Positions 1 to 7,165 of a stretch of DNA of 12,495 nt are shown one piece after another. The notes beneath the pieces were generated by a model. It did not search any database. It was not told where the DNA came from and saw only the letters and a list, made by a program, of their open reading frames with translations. The stretch's first letter is position 1, and each line of letters starts with the position of its first letter. The stretch is from NCBI GenBank assembly GCA_002291495.1, contig DBAE01000139.1, positions 39,990 through 52,484 of the forward strand, given 5' to 3'. The DNA comes from Bacteriovoracaceae bacterium UBA1018 (GTDB taxonomy: Bacteria > Bdellovibrionota > UBA1018). A program made the position numbers and the translations under genes.

Positions 1-1
1 T

Positions 2-1330
2 TCGTGGGGGGATGAAGATCGAATCTATTGGCCACAAGCAATTCAGGACAAGTATCCAAGAGGCGCTCGACCACCCACATTGAGAGAGACCAATGATAAG
101 ATCATGGATACTCTCAAGATGTTCAAAAAAGTTTTCAAATTTCTTGGAACTAAGGGTCCACCCGAATGTGGCAACAGGATTAAAAATCCATTGATTAAGC
201 CGATCCCAGCGTGGGTTCGCAATGCGATGTACAATATTGAACAAGTCTTGCCAGTGCTTGAAGAAAACTTGCCGGGGAGTGGCCATAGACATCAAAACGG
301 TTTGAAAGTTTTGAGAAATGTATTTTATGAGCTCCATAAAAGTACGCCATGGACTTATCGCAGTCCCGATTCAGGTTGGGACAATAACCTAAGCGTTGTT
401 ACTCTGCTTGTAAGGCTGGGTTTAATCAGGCAGCTTGATCGACAAATGCATCTCTTCAGTACCGATAGTGACATGCGAGAGTTGACTGCATTTATCACTT
501 CTCTGGTTCGAGCTTCAGGCTCAAAGGATACGGCACCGCTTGTTCAGTCGATTTTTGGTCAGAAAGATCAAAAGCTCGTCTGGAATGTATTTGATCAAGT
601 TTTTCCGCTGTTAGATGGAACTCCAGAACAGGTGAGTAACCTCAAGCATCTTGCTTTTTATAGTATCGAGGAAGCTGAAAAGCTGAAGATTATTCCAGAG
701 GCTATTACTTTCTTGAAACACTCGATCGTAAGTTCGAGTGATAAGCAAACGAGAAGAAATTTAGACTTCTTGGCTAAAAATGCGCATTTGATTAATGATC
801 TCCTAAAAGATCCAGAGACAGCAAAAATCATGATGCGAGTCGCACGTCGCGCCGATAGCGAAAAGACTGCGCTAAGAGATTTTCTACTTTGGGTATTTGA
901 GAATCATACTATTGGAGCAAATACGCTGAAGGTGCTCCAGGAAGTAGATCATGATCCGAAGGCTCATGCGGCATTTGATACCCTTCAGGATCGACTGAAA
1001 GCCGTCCAGGAAACTTCTGCCTACCAGCGACTCCATGTAAAAGATCTTGTCAAAGATTTGTTGGATTACTTTGATGGCAGCGGGACAGATGTAGAAAATA
1101 GAACGGCTATCACGGTCAGGAAATTTTTCGCCGCTCGGATGCGCCCGATCCGCACTGGGGGCGCCGTCTATTCAGGTGAGCTCGAAGAGTTCTTGTTGCT
1201 TGCTTCGCGTAAGCCCGAGAATTTTTATCAAATGCTCGATGGATTGAGTGAGTTTTTCAAGTCTCCTGCGTGTCAAGATTTTCTCAATTTGGTGGATAGA
1301 ACTCTTTCGAAAAGCGATCGAATCCATTGA
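2..1330 (+). CDS. Hypothetical helical protein, 5'-partial
   Basis: I do not recognise this protein. The reading frame is open from the first bases of the window (codon phase starts at base 2) to the TGA at 1328-1330, so its true start probably lies upstream. A TTG at 80 is the first start-like codon inside the window but has no convincing ribosome-binding site. The visible 442 or so residues are hydrophilic and appear almost entirely alpha-helical, with many Leu-rich amphipathic stretches and no transmembrane segment. The C-terminal part contains short helical units rich in Lys, Asp and Leu that could be a helical-repeat scaffold. There is no catalytic motif that I can identify. The stop lies 31 bp before the moxR start on the same strand, so it may be the operon's upstream member or simply a neighbour. 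Missing the N-terminus, I cannot say whether it is exported. Confidence 0.8.
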   Translation, partial: SWGDEDRIYWPQAIQDKYPRGARPPTLRETNDKIMDTLKMFKKVFKFLGTKGPPECGNRIKNPLIKPIPAWVRNAMYNIEQVLPVLEENLPGSGHRHQNGLKVLRNVFYELHKSTPWTYRSPDSGWDNNLSVVTLLVRLGLIRQLDRQMHLFSTDSDMRELTAFITSLVRASGSKDTAPLVQSIFGQKDQKLVWNVFDQVFPLLDGTPEQVSNLKHLAFYSIEEAEKLKIIPEAITFLKHSIVSSSDKQTRRNLDFLAKNAHLINDLLKDPETAKIMMRVARRADSEKTALRDFLLWVFENHTIGANTLKVLQEVDHDPKAHAAFDTLQDRLKAVQETSAYQRLHVKDLVKDLLDYFDGSGTDVENRTAITVRKFFAARMRPIRTGGAVYSGELEEFLLLASRKPENFYQMLDGLSEFFKSPACQDFLNLVDRTLSKSDRIH

Positions 1331-1361
1331 CTGCAAAAGGGCTCAGGCAGATGATAGGAGC

Positions 1362-2354
1362 ATGCCCAATATTGACGTCCAGTCCCTCACCGAAGAGATC
1401 AAAGAACGTAGTAAATTTGTTGATGAAATCCTAGCTGAAGCATCCCAAGTCATCGTTGGCCAAAAGGTGTTACTTGAGCGCTTATTGATGGCATTGCTTT
1501 GCGATGGGCATGTGCTTTTAGAAGGACTTCCTGGCCTCGCAAAGACACTGACGATCAAAACGTTAGCTGACATTTTACATGCGAGTTGCCAGCGTATCCA
1601 ATTTACCCCTGATCTTTTACCGGCTGATTTAGTTGGAACCATGATCTTTAATCAAAGTACGGGACAGTTCACAGCTAAGAAGGGTCCAATCTTTACAAAT
1701 CTGGTACTCGCGGACGAGATCAATCGTGCTCCCGCAAAGGTTCAGAGTGCGCTGCTCGAAGCTATGGGTGAACATCAAGTGACGATTGGTGAGACCACCT
1801 ATAAACTTGAAAGTCCGTTCACTGTTTTAGCTACACAAAATCCGATCGACCAAGAGGGTACGTATCCATTGCCTGAAGCGCAGCTGGATCGTTTCTTGTT
1901 TAAGGTCAAAGTTGGTTATCCAACTCTTGCTGAAGAAAAGAGCATCCTCAATCGTATGTCAGGAGTGAGCTCAATTAAGGCGCGAAAGATCTGTCACCCT
2001 TCGACAATTCTTGAGGCTCGCGAGCTTTGCGCCAAGATCTACATGGATGACAAACTTAAAGATTACATCTTGGGGATTGTGTTTGCGACACGCTTTCCAG
2101 AAAAAGCGGGCCTTCCTGAACTTAAAAACATGATTCAAGTTGGTGCGTCTCCTCGTGCCACTCTTGCTCTTGCTAAATCGAGTCGCGCTAGCGCTTTCAT
2201 TAAGCACCGCGGATTTGTCACGCCTGAAGATGTGAAGTCGATTGCGTATGATGTCTTAAGACATCGCATTTTAGTCTCGTTTGAGGCCGAAGCAGACGGA
2301 ATTGACAGTGAACATATTATTAAACGGATCTTGGAGAGGGTTGAAGTTCCCTGA
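1362..2354 (+). CDS. moxR: MoxR-family AAA+ ATPase
   Basis: This is a cytoplasmic ATPase of the MoxR class, a chaperone-like AAA+ group that typically works on or with von Willebrand factor A proteins encoded next door. With the ATG at 1362 it has 330 residues, the usual family length. Visible motifs are Walker A GLPGLAKT (55-62), the MoxR signature around FTPDLLPADLVG (81-92), Walker B ending in D118-E119, sensor 1 ATQNP (157-161), the arginine finger region PEAQLDRF (171-178, R177) and sensor 2 GASPRA (259-264). All key residues are present, so it should be an active ATPase. The frame extends upstream to a GTG at 1248 inside the preceding gene, but homologous MoxR proteins begin near MPNIDVQSL, so 1362 is preferred. 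The AGGAG at 1356-1360 is only one base from that ATG, which is unusually close. The stop shares one base with the next start (TGATG). Confidence 0.96.
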   Translation: MPNIDVQSLTEEIKERSKFVDEILAEASQVIVGQKVLLERLLMALLCDGHVLLEGLPGLAKTLTIKTLADILHASCQRIQFTPDLLPADLVGTMIFNQSTGQFTAKKGPIFTNLVLADEINRAPAKVQSALLEAMGEHQVTIGETTYKLESPFTVLATQNPIDQEGTYPLPEAQLDRFLFKVKVGYPTLAEEKSILNRMSGVSSIKARKICHPSTILEARELCAKIYMDDKLKDYILGIVFATRFPEKAGLPELKNMIQVGASPRATLALAKSSRASAFIKHRGFVTPEDVKSIAYDVLRHRILVSFEAEADGIDSEHIIKRILERVEVP

Positions 2355-3232
2355 TGTTACCAGAGGAGCTGCTGAAGAAAGTCAGGCAGATTGAGATAAC
2401 GACTCGTAAGATGGTTGATGATGCCATGTCTGGGCAATATCGCAGCCACTTTAAGGGGAGTGGTGTGCAGTTTTCTGAGCATCGAGTTTATCTACCCGGC
2501 GACGATGTTAGACATATCGACTGGAAAGTCAGTGCGCGGTCGCGTGATCCTCTGATCAAGAAATATGAAGAAGAGCGAGAGCTCACGGTCTTTTTGATCG
2601 TCGATGTCTCTGGATCCGAGTTTTTTGGCTCTACATCTCGGCTGAAAGCAGAGGTGTCTGCAGAAGTCGCTGCGATGTTGGCTCACGCTGCAATTCATTC
2701 AGGTGATCGAGTTGGAGCACTCCTTTTTGCAGGTGGTGTTGAGAAAGTTATCCCTCCAAAAAAGGGACGTCCTCACATTTTGAGGATTGTGAAAGACCTC
2801 CTTACCTACGAACCTAAGTCTAAAGGTACTGATCTCGCTGGAGCGCTGGATGCGGCCGGCAGAATCATGAAACACAAAGGAGTGGTTTTTGTGTTGAGTG
2901 ATTTTATCGCAAAAGATTATCAAACAGCGCTTAAATGTCTGGCTCGCAAACATGATGTTGTTGCGGTTCGTGTCGGAGATGAGCGAGAGCAATTGGTCCC
3001 CAATATTGGTCGGGTGCTTTGGCTTGACCCAGAGACAGGGCAGGAAGCCTTAGTTGATACAGGATCATATGCTTTTAAAAAGTGGTTTAAAGAGTTTCAG
3101 GAAAAGCAGCTCGCCGAAAGTCAGAGTATTTTTAAAAAAGGAAAAGTCGACGAGCTTAGGATTTTGACGAAAGAAGATTATGGCGACGCGGTGGTGCGGT
3201 ATTTTCGGGCAAGATCCCGCAAAAGAAAATAA
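2354..3232 (+). CDS. DUF58 domain protein (VWA-like)
   Basis: A 292-residue cytoplasmic protein of the DUF58 family, the regular companion of MoxR in Bat-type operons. The DUF58 hallmark lies at residues 35-75: GSGVQFSEHRVYLPGDDVRH followed by IDWKVSARS and a basic/acidic stretch. It leads into a VWA-like fold with a MIDAS-type metal site: DVSGS at 84-88, a Thr in KGTDL at 159 and Asp in LSDF at 183. Thus the metal-binding loop looks intact, which is not the case in every DUF58 protein. There is no membrane segment, and the C-terminus is very basic (RARSRKRK). A GGAGAGGG sequence at 2333-2340 inside the end of moxR can serve as ribosome-binding site, and the one-base TGATG overlap implies translational coupling. 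Its exact biochemical role is unknown; binding by or regulation of the MoxR ATPase is inferred from gene context. Confidence 0.95.
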   Translation: MLPEELLKKVRQIEITTRKMVDDAMSGQYRSHFKGSGVQFSEHRVYLPGDDVRHIDWKVSARSRDPLIKKYEEERELTVFLIVDVSGSEFFGSTSRLKAEVSAEVAAMLAHAAIHSGDRVGALLFAGGVEKVIPPKKGRPHILRIVKDLLTYEPKSKGTDLAGALDAAGRIMKHKGVVFVLSDFIAKDYQTALKCLARKHDVVAVRVGDEREQLVPNIGRVLWLDPETGQEALVDTGSYAFKKWFKEFQEKQLAESQSIFKKGKVDELRILTKEDYGDAVVRYFRARSRKRK

Positions 3233-4271
3233 GTCATCCGTTCTTCGTGCTCAGGCTAAGAACCTACGGGTCCTTGGACTTCTGTGTACGTGCGCCTTGA
3301 GCTTGAGTGCTGCTCAAGTATCGATGGTTTACGCCCAGGATCCAGACCCTAACCAATCTCCAAGTTCAGCTCCAGCAGACGCAACATTTCTTGCTCTTCC
3401 GACCGTCAATGTGCAGCCCATGGAAGCTGCTAAGACCTATTTTGTGGGAGACCGTGTTGTTCTTAGAACCGAGCCGGCGGAGGTTGGGGATCAAATGCAG
3501 CTTGTGCCCAATGATCAACTCTTTGATCAGGGATGGACGATCGGTGCTGGTCTCGTAGTAGTCCCTATTAAAACGGGCCAACTGACTCTCCCCTCAATTG
3601 GGCTTAAAAATACCCAAGGTCAACTTGTTGCCCGAACCAATCCAATGACTCTGCAGGTTCAGTCTGCGATCAACAAAGATGATCCGAAGCCCCAAGAACC
3701 TGCTGCTGTTCAACCTCCAGTTCGAGTAGGATTTCCACTTCTTTGGACGATCATTATTTCGGTCTTAGCTTTGGCTCTCATCACAGTGTTGGGAGTATGG
3801 CTCTTTCGCCGGATTCAGGCTGTTCGTAGGTCTCGCATGCCACCGAAACCTGAAAGACCGCTGCATGAATCGATTTTGGATGAGCTCAGTGCACTTGCTA
3901 CTCGAGGATTGCTTCAAAAAGGGGAGTATAAAAAATACTATTTTGGTATATCCGAAATATTGAAAAAATACTTTGGACGTCGCTTTGATTTTGATGCACT
4001 TGAATCGACTTCAGCTGAGCTGATGCACTCCTTGCGCGAGCGGGCTGGTCTTTTATCAGCCGCACAGTTAGACAGCATCTCTGAATTGTTTGAACGTTTG
4101 GATATTGTCAAGTTTACGGACCATCAACCTTCCGAGTCTGATGCTGTTTCATGTTTGGAACAGGCAAGAAAAATCGTCGAAGAAACCCGGGCAAGAACAG
4201 AGCCTGCCTTGAATCAGCCGCTTGTGGATTATTCAAAGCTCTCGCAATCCGTTGAACGAGGCCAACCATGA
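3180..4271 (+). CDS. DUF4381/BatD-like membrane protein of the Bat operon
   Basis: This gene sits where many proteobacterial Bat operons carry a DUF4381 gene. The 363-residue product has a signal-like hydrophobic stretch at about 31-49 ending in VYA before Q53. A periplasmic beta-rich segment (about 70-165) follows, then a Pro/Gln linker, one strong transmembrane helix (184-209) followed by RRIQAVRRSR, and a cytoplasmic helical domain (228-335). Positive charges after the helix place the C-terminus inside. The periplasmic part ends in GQLTLPSI and a later PMTLQV, the same pattern as the repeats of BatD (GPLTLPPI and PIKLNV). The C-terminal domain also lines up with BatD's. At 363 residues it is about twice the usual DUF4381 length. 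The ATG at 3180 is the only normal start codon upstream of the signal region; it forces a 53-nt overlap with the DUF58 gene and an unusually long, 30-residue N-region. The last codons overlap batA (ATGA). Confidence 0.88.
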   Translation: MATRWCGIFGQDPAKENKSSVLRAQAKNLRVLGLLCTCALSLSAAQVSMVYAQDPDPNQSPSSAPADATFLALPTVNVQPMEAAKTYFVGDRVVLRTEPAEVGDQMQLVPNDQLFDQGWTIGAGLVVVPIKTGQLTLPSIGLKNTQGQLVARTNPMTLQVQSAINKDDPKPQEPAAVQPPVRVGFPLLWTIIISVLALALITVLGVWLFRRIQAVRRSRMPPKPERPLHESILDELSALATRGLLQKGEYKKYYFGISEILKKYFGRRFDFDALESTSAELMHSLRERAGLLSAAQLDSISELFERLDIVKFTDHQPSESDAVSCLEQARKIVEETRARTEPALNQPLVDYSKLSQSVERGQP

Positions 4272-5251
4272 GACTTGCGGATTGGGGTTACCTCTTTGCA
4301 CTCATCATTATTCCGCTTCTTCACCGCTGGTGGATCAAACGTAACTCGCCTGCTCGAGTTAGTTTTCCTATTTCGATCCCGAAAGAGGCCATCAGTTGGA
4401 ATCCACTTAAGTGGTTATTTCTGATTAAGTATGTGGGTTTAGCATTTGTCGTGCTGGCTTTGGCTCGTCCGCAAAATAGTTTTAAACAAACCGAACGCAC
4501 TGTGAGCGGGATCGACATCATGATGGTGATGGACGTCTCTGCCAGCATGAATATCGAAGACCTCGCGGATCGATCTCGCTTTGATGTCGCCAAAGATACG
4601 ATGGATAGCTTTGTGAGAGGACGACAAAACGACCGGATCGGATTTTTGGTCTTTAGTGGTGAACCACTGACTCTTGCCCCACCCACCTTGGACTATGGAC
4701 TTGTTCAAAAAGCGATTCGAGATGCTGAGATTGGAGTTCTGAAAGACGGCACGGGTATCGGTGACGGTTTGTCTTTGGCGGTCAATAGGCTGCGTAATTC
4801 TCGTGCAAAGAGTCGAGTCATCATCTTGCTGACAGACGGAGATAATAATGTCGGACAAGTTGATCCAGCCACAGCTGGTGAACTTGCTGCAGGATACGGG
4901 ATTAAAGTCTATACCATCGCTGTTGGTAAAGAAGGCCGTGTTCGGATGCCGATTAGACGCCAAGGAGTTTTTGGAAATCCGGTCACAACTTATCAGTGGT
5001 TTGATAATGCCCTTAACCCAGAATTGCTCCAGCAGATTGCAAAGTTGACTGATGGACGATTTTACCGGGTAGAGGATGAGAGCACGCTGGATCGCGTCTT
5101 TAAAGAAATTGATAGTTTGGAAAAGACCGAAGTTAAATCAAATGAAAAAACTCGTTACGAAGACATCTTTCAAAAACCACTTCGAATCGGCGTGATCCTT
5201 CTGATGTTAGAGAAGCTCTTATCTCTAGGGCTCTGGAGAGTGGTGCCATGA
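4268..5251 (+). CDS. batA: BatA, VWA-domain inner-membrane protein
   Basis: A 327-residue membrane-anchored von Willebrand factor A protein of the Bacteroides-aerotolerance (Bat) type. Membrane helices are predicted at about 6-19 and 50-66, and a third at about 303-320 near the C-terminus. The VWA domain lies between the second and third. The MIDAS metal site is complete: DVSAS at 89-93, Thr162 in KDGTGIGDG and Asp190 in LLTDGDNN. The basic loop between helices 1 and 2 (KRNSPAR and later Lys) suggests it is cytoplasmic, which would put the VWA domain in the periplasm; this is inference from the positive-inside rule. GAGG at 4258-4261 is a well-spaced ribosome-binding site, and the start and stop codons of neighbouring genes overlap as ATGA on both sides. 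It is a close paralogue of the next gene; both contain FVVLALARPQ at the second membrane helix. Confidence 0.96.
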   Translation: MRLADWGYLFALIIIPLLHRWWIKRNSPARVSFPISIPKEAISWNPLKWLFLIKYVGLAFVVLALARPQNSFKQTERTVSGIDIMMVMDVSASMNIEDLADRSRFDVAKDTMDSFVRGRQNDRIGFLVFSGEPLTLAPPTLDYGLVQKAIRDAEIGVLKDGTGIGDGLSLAVNRLRNSRAKSRVIILLTDGDNNVGQVDPATAGELAAGYGIKVYTIAVGKEGRVRMPIRRQGVFGNPVTTYQWFDNALNPELLQQIAKLTDGRFYRVEDESTLDRVFKEIDSLEKTEVKSNEKTRYEDIFQKPLRIGVILLMLEKLLSLGLWRVVP

Positions 5252-7161
5252 ACGGGATCATTTTCGCCTCACCTAAGTGGCTGTGGATGATTGGTATCAT
5301 TCCATTTCTTTATCTTTTGGTGATTTGGCAGCAAAAGATCCGAATGCAACAGTTTGAAAACTTTGCTCACAAGAGTGTGTGGAGCAAGATCGCACCTGAG
5401 CTTGACTTTAGCTCCGTACCCAAGAAGATGCGGATCTGGCTACTTGCCATGATTTTTGTCGTACTTGCTCTGGCCCGTCCACAATGGGGTAGTCATGAGG
5501 AGAGTGTACACGTCACTGGACTAGACCTCATGATCACTCTCGATGTTTCAAATAGTATGGAAGTCGAGGATGTCGTACCGAGTCGACTCAAAAAGGCAAA
5601 ACATCTGGTGCGCACTTTATCTAATCGGCTTCAGGGTGATCGAGTTGGGATTGTCGCTTTTGCTGGGGGGGCCTTTATGGCGTGCCCGCTTACGACTGAT
5701 ACCGATTACATGCTGGAAGCACTAGATATCCTACACCCTCGCTCAGTGATGAATCAGGGAACGGATATCGGAATCGGTTTACAAACTGCAATGAGAGCTC
5801 TAGACCGAGGTGCCGAACAAGCTAACCCACAAGATGAAGATGCACCCCCCTCTCGAGTGATCTTACTTATTTCAGATGGTGAAGATCATGAAGAAGCTGC
5901 TATCGCAGAAGCCAAGAAACTCAGAGAAGCAGGAGTGCAACTCTTAGTCCTAGGCGTCGGCACCGAAAAAGGGGGCCAAATCCCCATCCGCGATGAAAAT
6001 GGTCAGAACTTCGGCTTTAAGCGAGACCGAAAAGGGTCTGCAGTAGTGAGTACGTTCAACTCAAAGTTTTTATCCGAACTTGCTGATGCAGCAGGTGGCA
6101 AATATTGGACAATTTCAAATTCTGAATCTGAAGTGGAAGACATCCTATCTACGATGGGAGCGCTCAATCGCGCTCAGTTTGCAGAACGACGTTACATGGT
6201 TCGTGAAGAGCGCTATCAGATCCCATTAGCTATTGCGGTTATACTCCTGCTTTTAGAAATGACTCTTCCGGCAAAAATTCTGCGGGTCCGTAAAGGGAGT
6301 GTAGCACTCCTTATTGCGGGCCTTAATCTGGGCTCTTTAGGAGTTTCGGACGCACAGGCTGCTCCTCTCGAAAGTTACCTAGAAAACGAAAAGGGATTAA
6401 AAGCTTTCCAAAAAGGAAAGACAGAAGAGGCACGAAAACATTTTGGTTCGGCACAGGCCTTAGATCCAGCGCTACCTGAGTTTCAGTTTAACCAAGGCGT
6501 AGTGCAAATGCAGCAAGGTCAAAAAGAAGAAGCACTGCAAAGTTTCGAAAGTGCTACGAAGAGTGCAGTCGAAAGAAATGATCCGGCATTGGCAGGTAAA
6601 TCGTTTTTTAACTTGGGCGTTGCTCAGGGAGAAAAAGGAGATTTTCAGGCTGCGGCTCAGTCTTACCTTAAGGCATTGGATTATGCTCAAGCGCAGAAAA
6701 ATACCCAACTCGAAAAAGACGCCAGAAAAAATCTAGAGCTCCTTTCTCAAATGAAGATGCAACAAAAGCAGAAGCAAGAACAGAAAGAGAATCAAGACGG
6801 CAAGGACAACAAAGACAATAAAGATCAGCAACAAGGTAAGTCCAACTCGCCTGAAAAAGACAAAGACGGAAAAAAGGACGGCAGTTCTGCTAGTGATGAT
6901 CAGAACGATCCGAACAAAGATCAGAAAAAAGAACAAAACAAAGACGGCGATAAAGAGGGTGAGGAAAAGAAAGATCCTCAGCAACAAAAGCAATATCAGG
7001 ATCCTTCACAAGGTCGTCAGCGAGGACAGTTTAAATCACAGAAGCTCTCGCAAGAAGATGCTGACCGAGTGATGGCCGAGCTTTCGCAACGTGAAAAGAA
7101 GTTGCAAGAAAAGTTGAAGAAGCAAAAAGGTAGACCTCAAGGAGCAGATAAGGATTGGTAA
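5248..7161 (+). CDS. batB: BatB-BatC fusion: VWA domain plus TPR repeats
   Basis: At 637 residues this is twice the length of BatA because a BatC-type tetratricopeptide region is fused to BatB. Residues 1-345 are BatB: helices at about 11-26 and 62-77, a VWA domain with complete MIDAS (DVSNS 99-103, Thr172, Asp210 in LISDGED), and a helix at 325-341. A basic spacer (KILRVRKG) precedes a second hydrophobic stretch (351-366) ending in DAQAAP, which looks like a signal peptide retained inside the protein. Three TPR units follow (about 374-407, 409-440, 448-480), then a Lys/Gln/Asp/Asn-rich disordered region (501-597) and a final charged helix (598-626). By the positive-inside rule both the VWA and TPR parts would face the periplasm. 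VWA-TPR fusions are known in other proteobacterial Bat operons. Start ATG at 5248 has GGAGAG at 5235-5240 and overlaps the batA stop by 4 nt. Confidence 0.95.
   Translation: MNGIIFASPKWLWMIGIIPFLYLLVIWQQKIRMQQFENFAHKSVWSKIAPELDFSSVPKKMRIWLLAMIFVVLALARPQWGSHEESVHVTGLDLMITLDVSNSMEVEDVVPSRLKKAKHLVRTLSNRLQGDRVGIVAFAGGAFMACPLTTDTDYMLEALDILHPRSVMNQGTDIGIGLQTAMRALDRGAEQANPQDEDAPPSRVILLISDGEDHEEAAIAEAKKLREAGVQLLVLGVGTEKGGQIPIRDENGQNFGFKRDRKGSAVVSTFNSKFLSELADAAGGKYWTISNSESEVEDILSTMGALNRAQFAERRYMVREERYQIPLAIAVILLLLEMTLPAKILRVRKGSVALLIAGLNLGSLGVSDAQAAPLESYLENEKGLKAFQKGKTEEARKHFGSAQALDPALPEFQFNQGVVQMQQGQKEEALQSFESATKSAVERNDPALAGKSFFNLGVAQGEKGDFQAAAQSYLKALDYAQAQKNTQLEKDARKNLELLSQMKMQQKQKQEQKENQDGKDNKDNKDQQQGKSNSPEKDKDGKKDGSSASDDQNDPNKDQKKEQNKDGDKEGEEKKDPQQQKQYQDPSQGRQRGQFKSQKLSQEDADRVMAELSQREKKLQEKLKKQKGRPQGADKDW
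6748..7038 (+). other. Low-complexity K/Q/D/N-rich coding segment of batB
   Basis: This stretch encodes residues 501-597 of the BatB-BatC fusion. It is A-rich DNA dominated by AAA/AAG, GAT/GAC, CAA/CAG and AAC/AAT codons, giving short irregular units such as KDNKD and KKDG. It carries almost no hydrophobic residues and is expected to be disordered. Comparable Gln/Lys-rich tails occur after the TPRs of many BatC proteins. The strand composition also creates a false Leu/Phe/Val-rich frame on the minus strand. Confidence 0.85.
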
Positions 7162-7165
7162 GCTG

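Noticed and set aside
1327..1355. TTGACT with a GATGAT hexamer as a moxR promoter
   Set aside because: The spacing is acceptable but the -10 is poor (four of six), and transcription would begin almost at the start codon.
4439..4963. Minus-strand 174-codon open frame inside batA
   Set aside because: It lies wholly within a gene with intact VWA motifs, has no family-like features and no upstream signals.
6733..6993. Minus-strand open frame rich in Leu, Phe and Val that resembles a membrane protein
   Set aside because: It is the complement of the A-rich Lys/Asp/Gln codons of the batB tail and has no ribosome-binding site; composition alone explains it.
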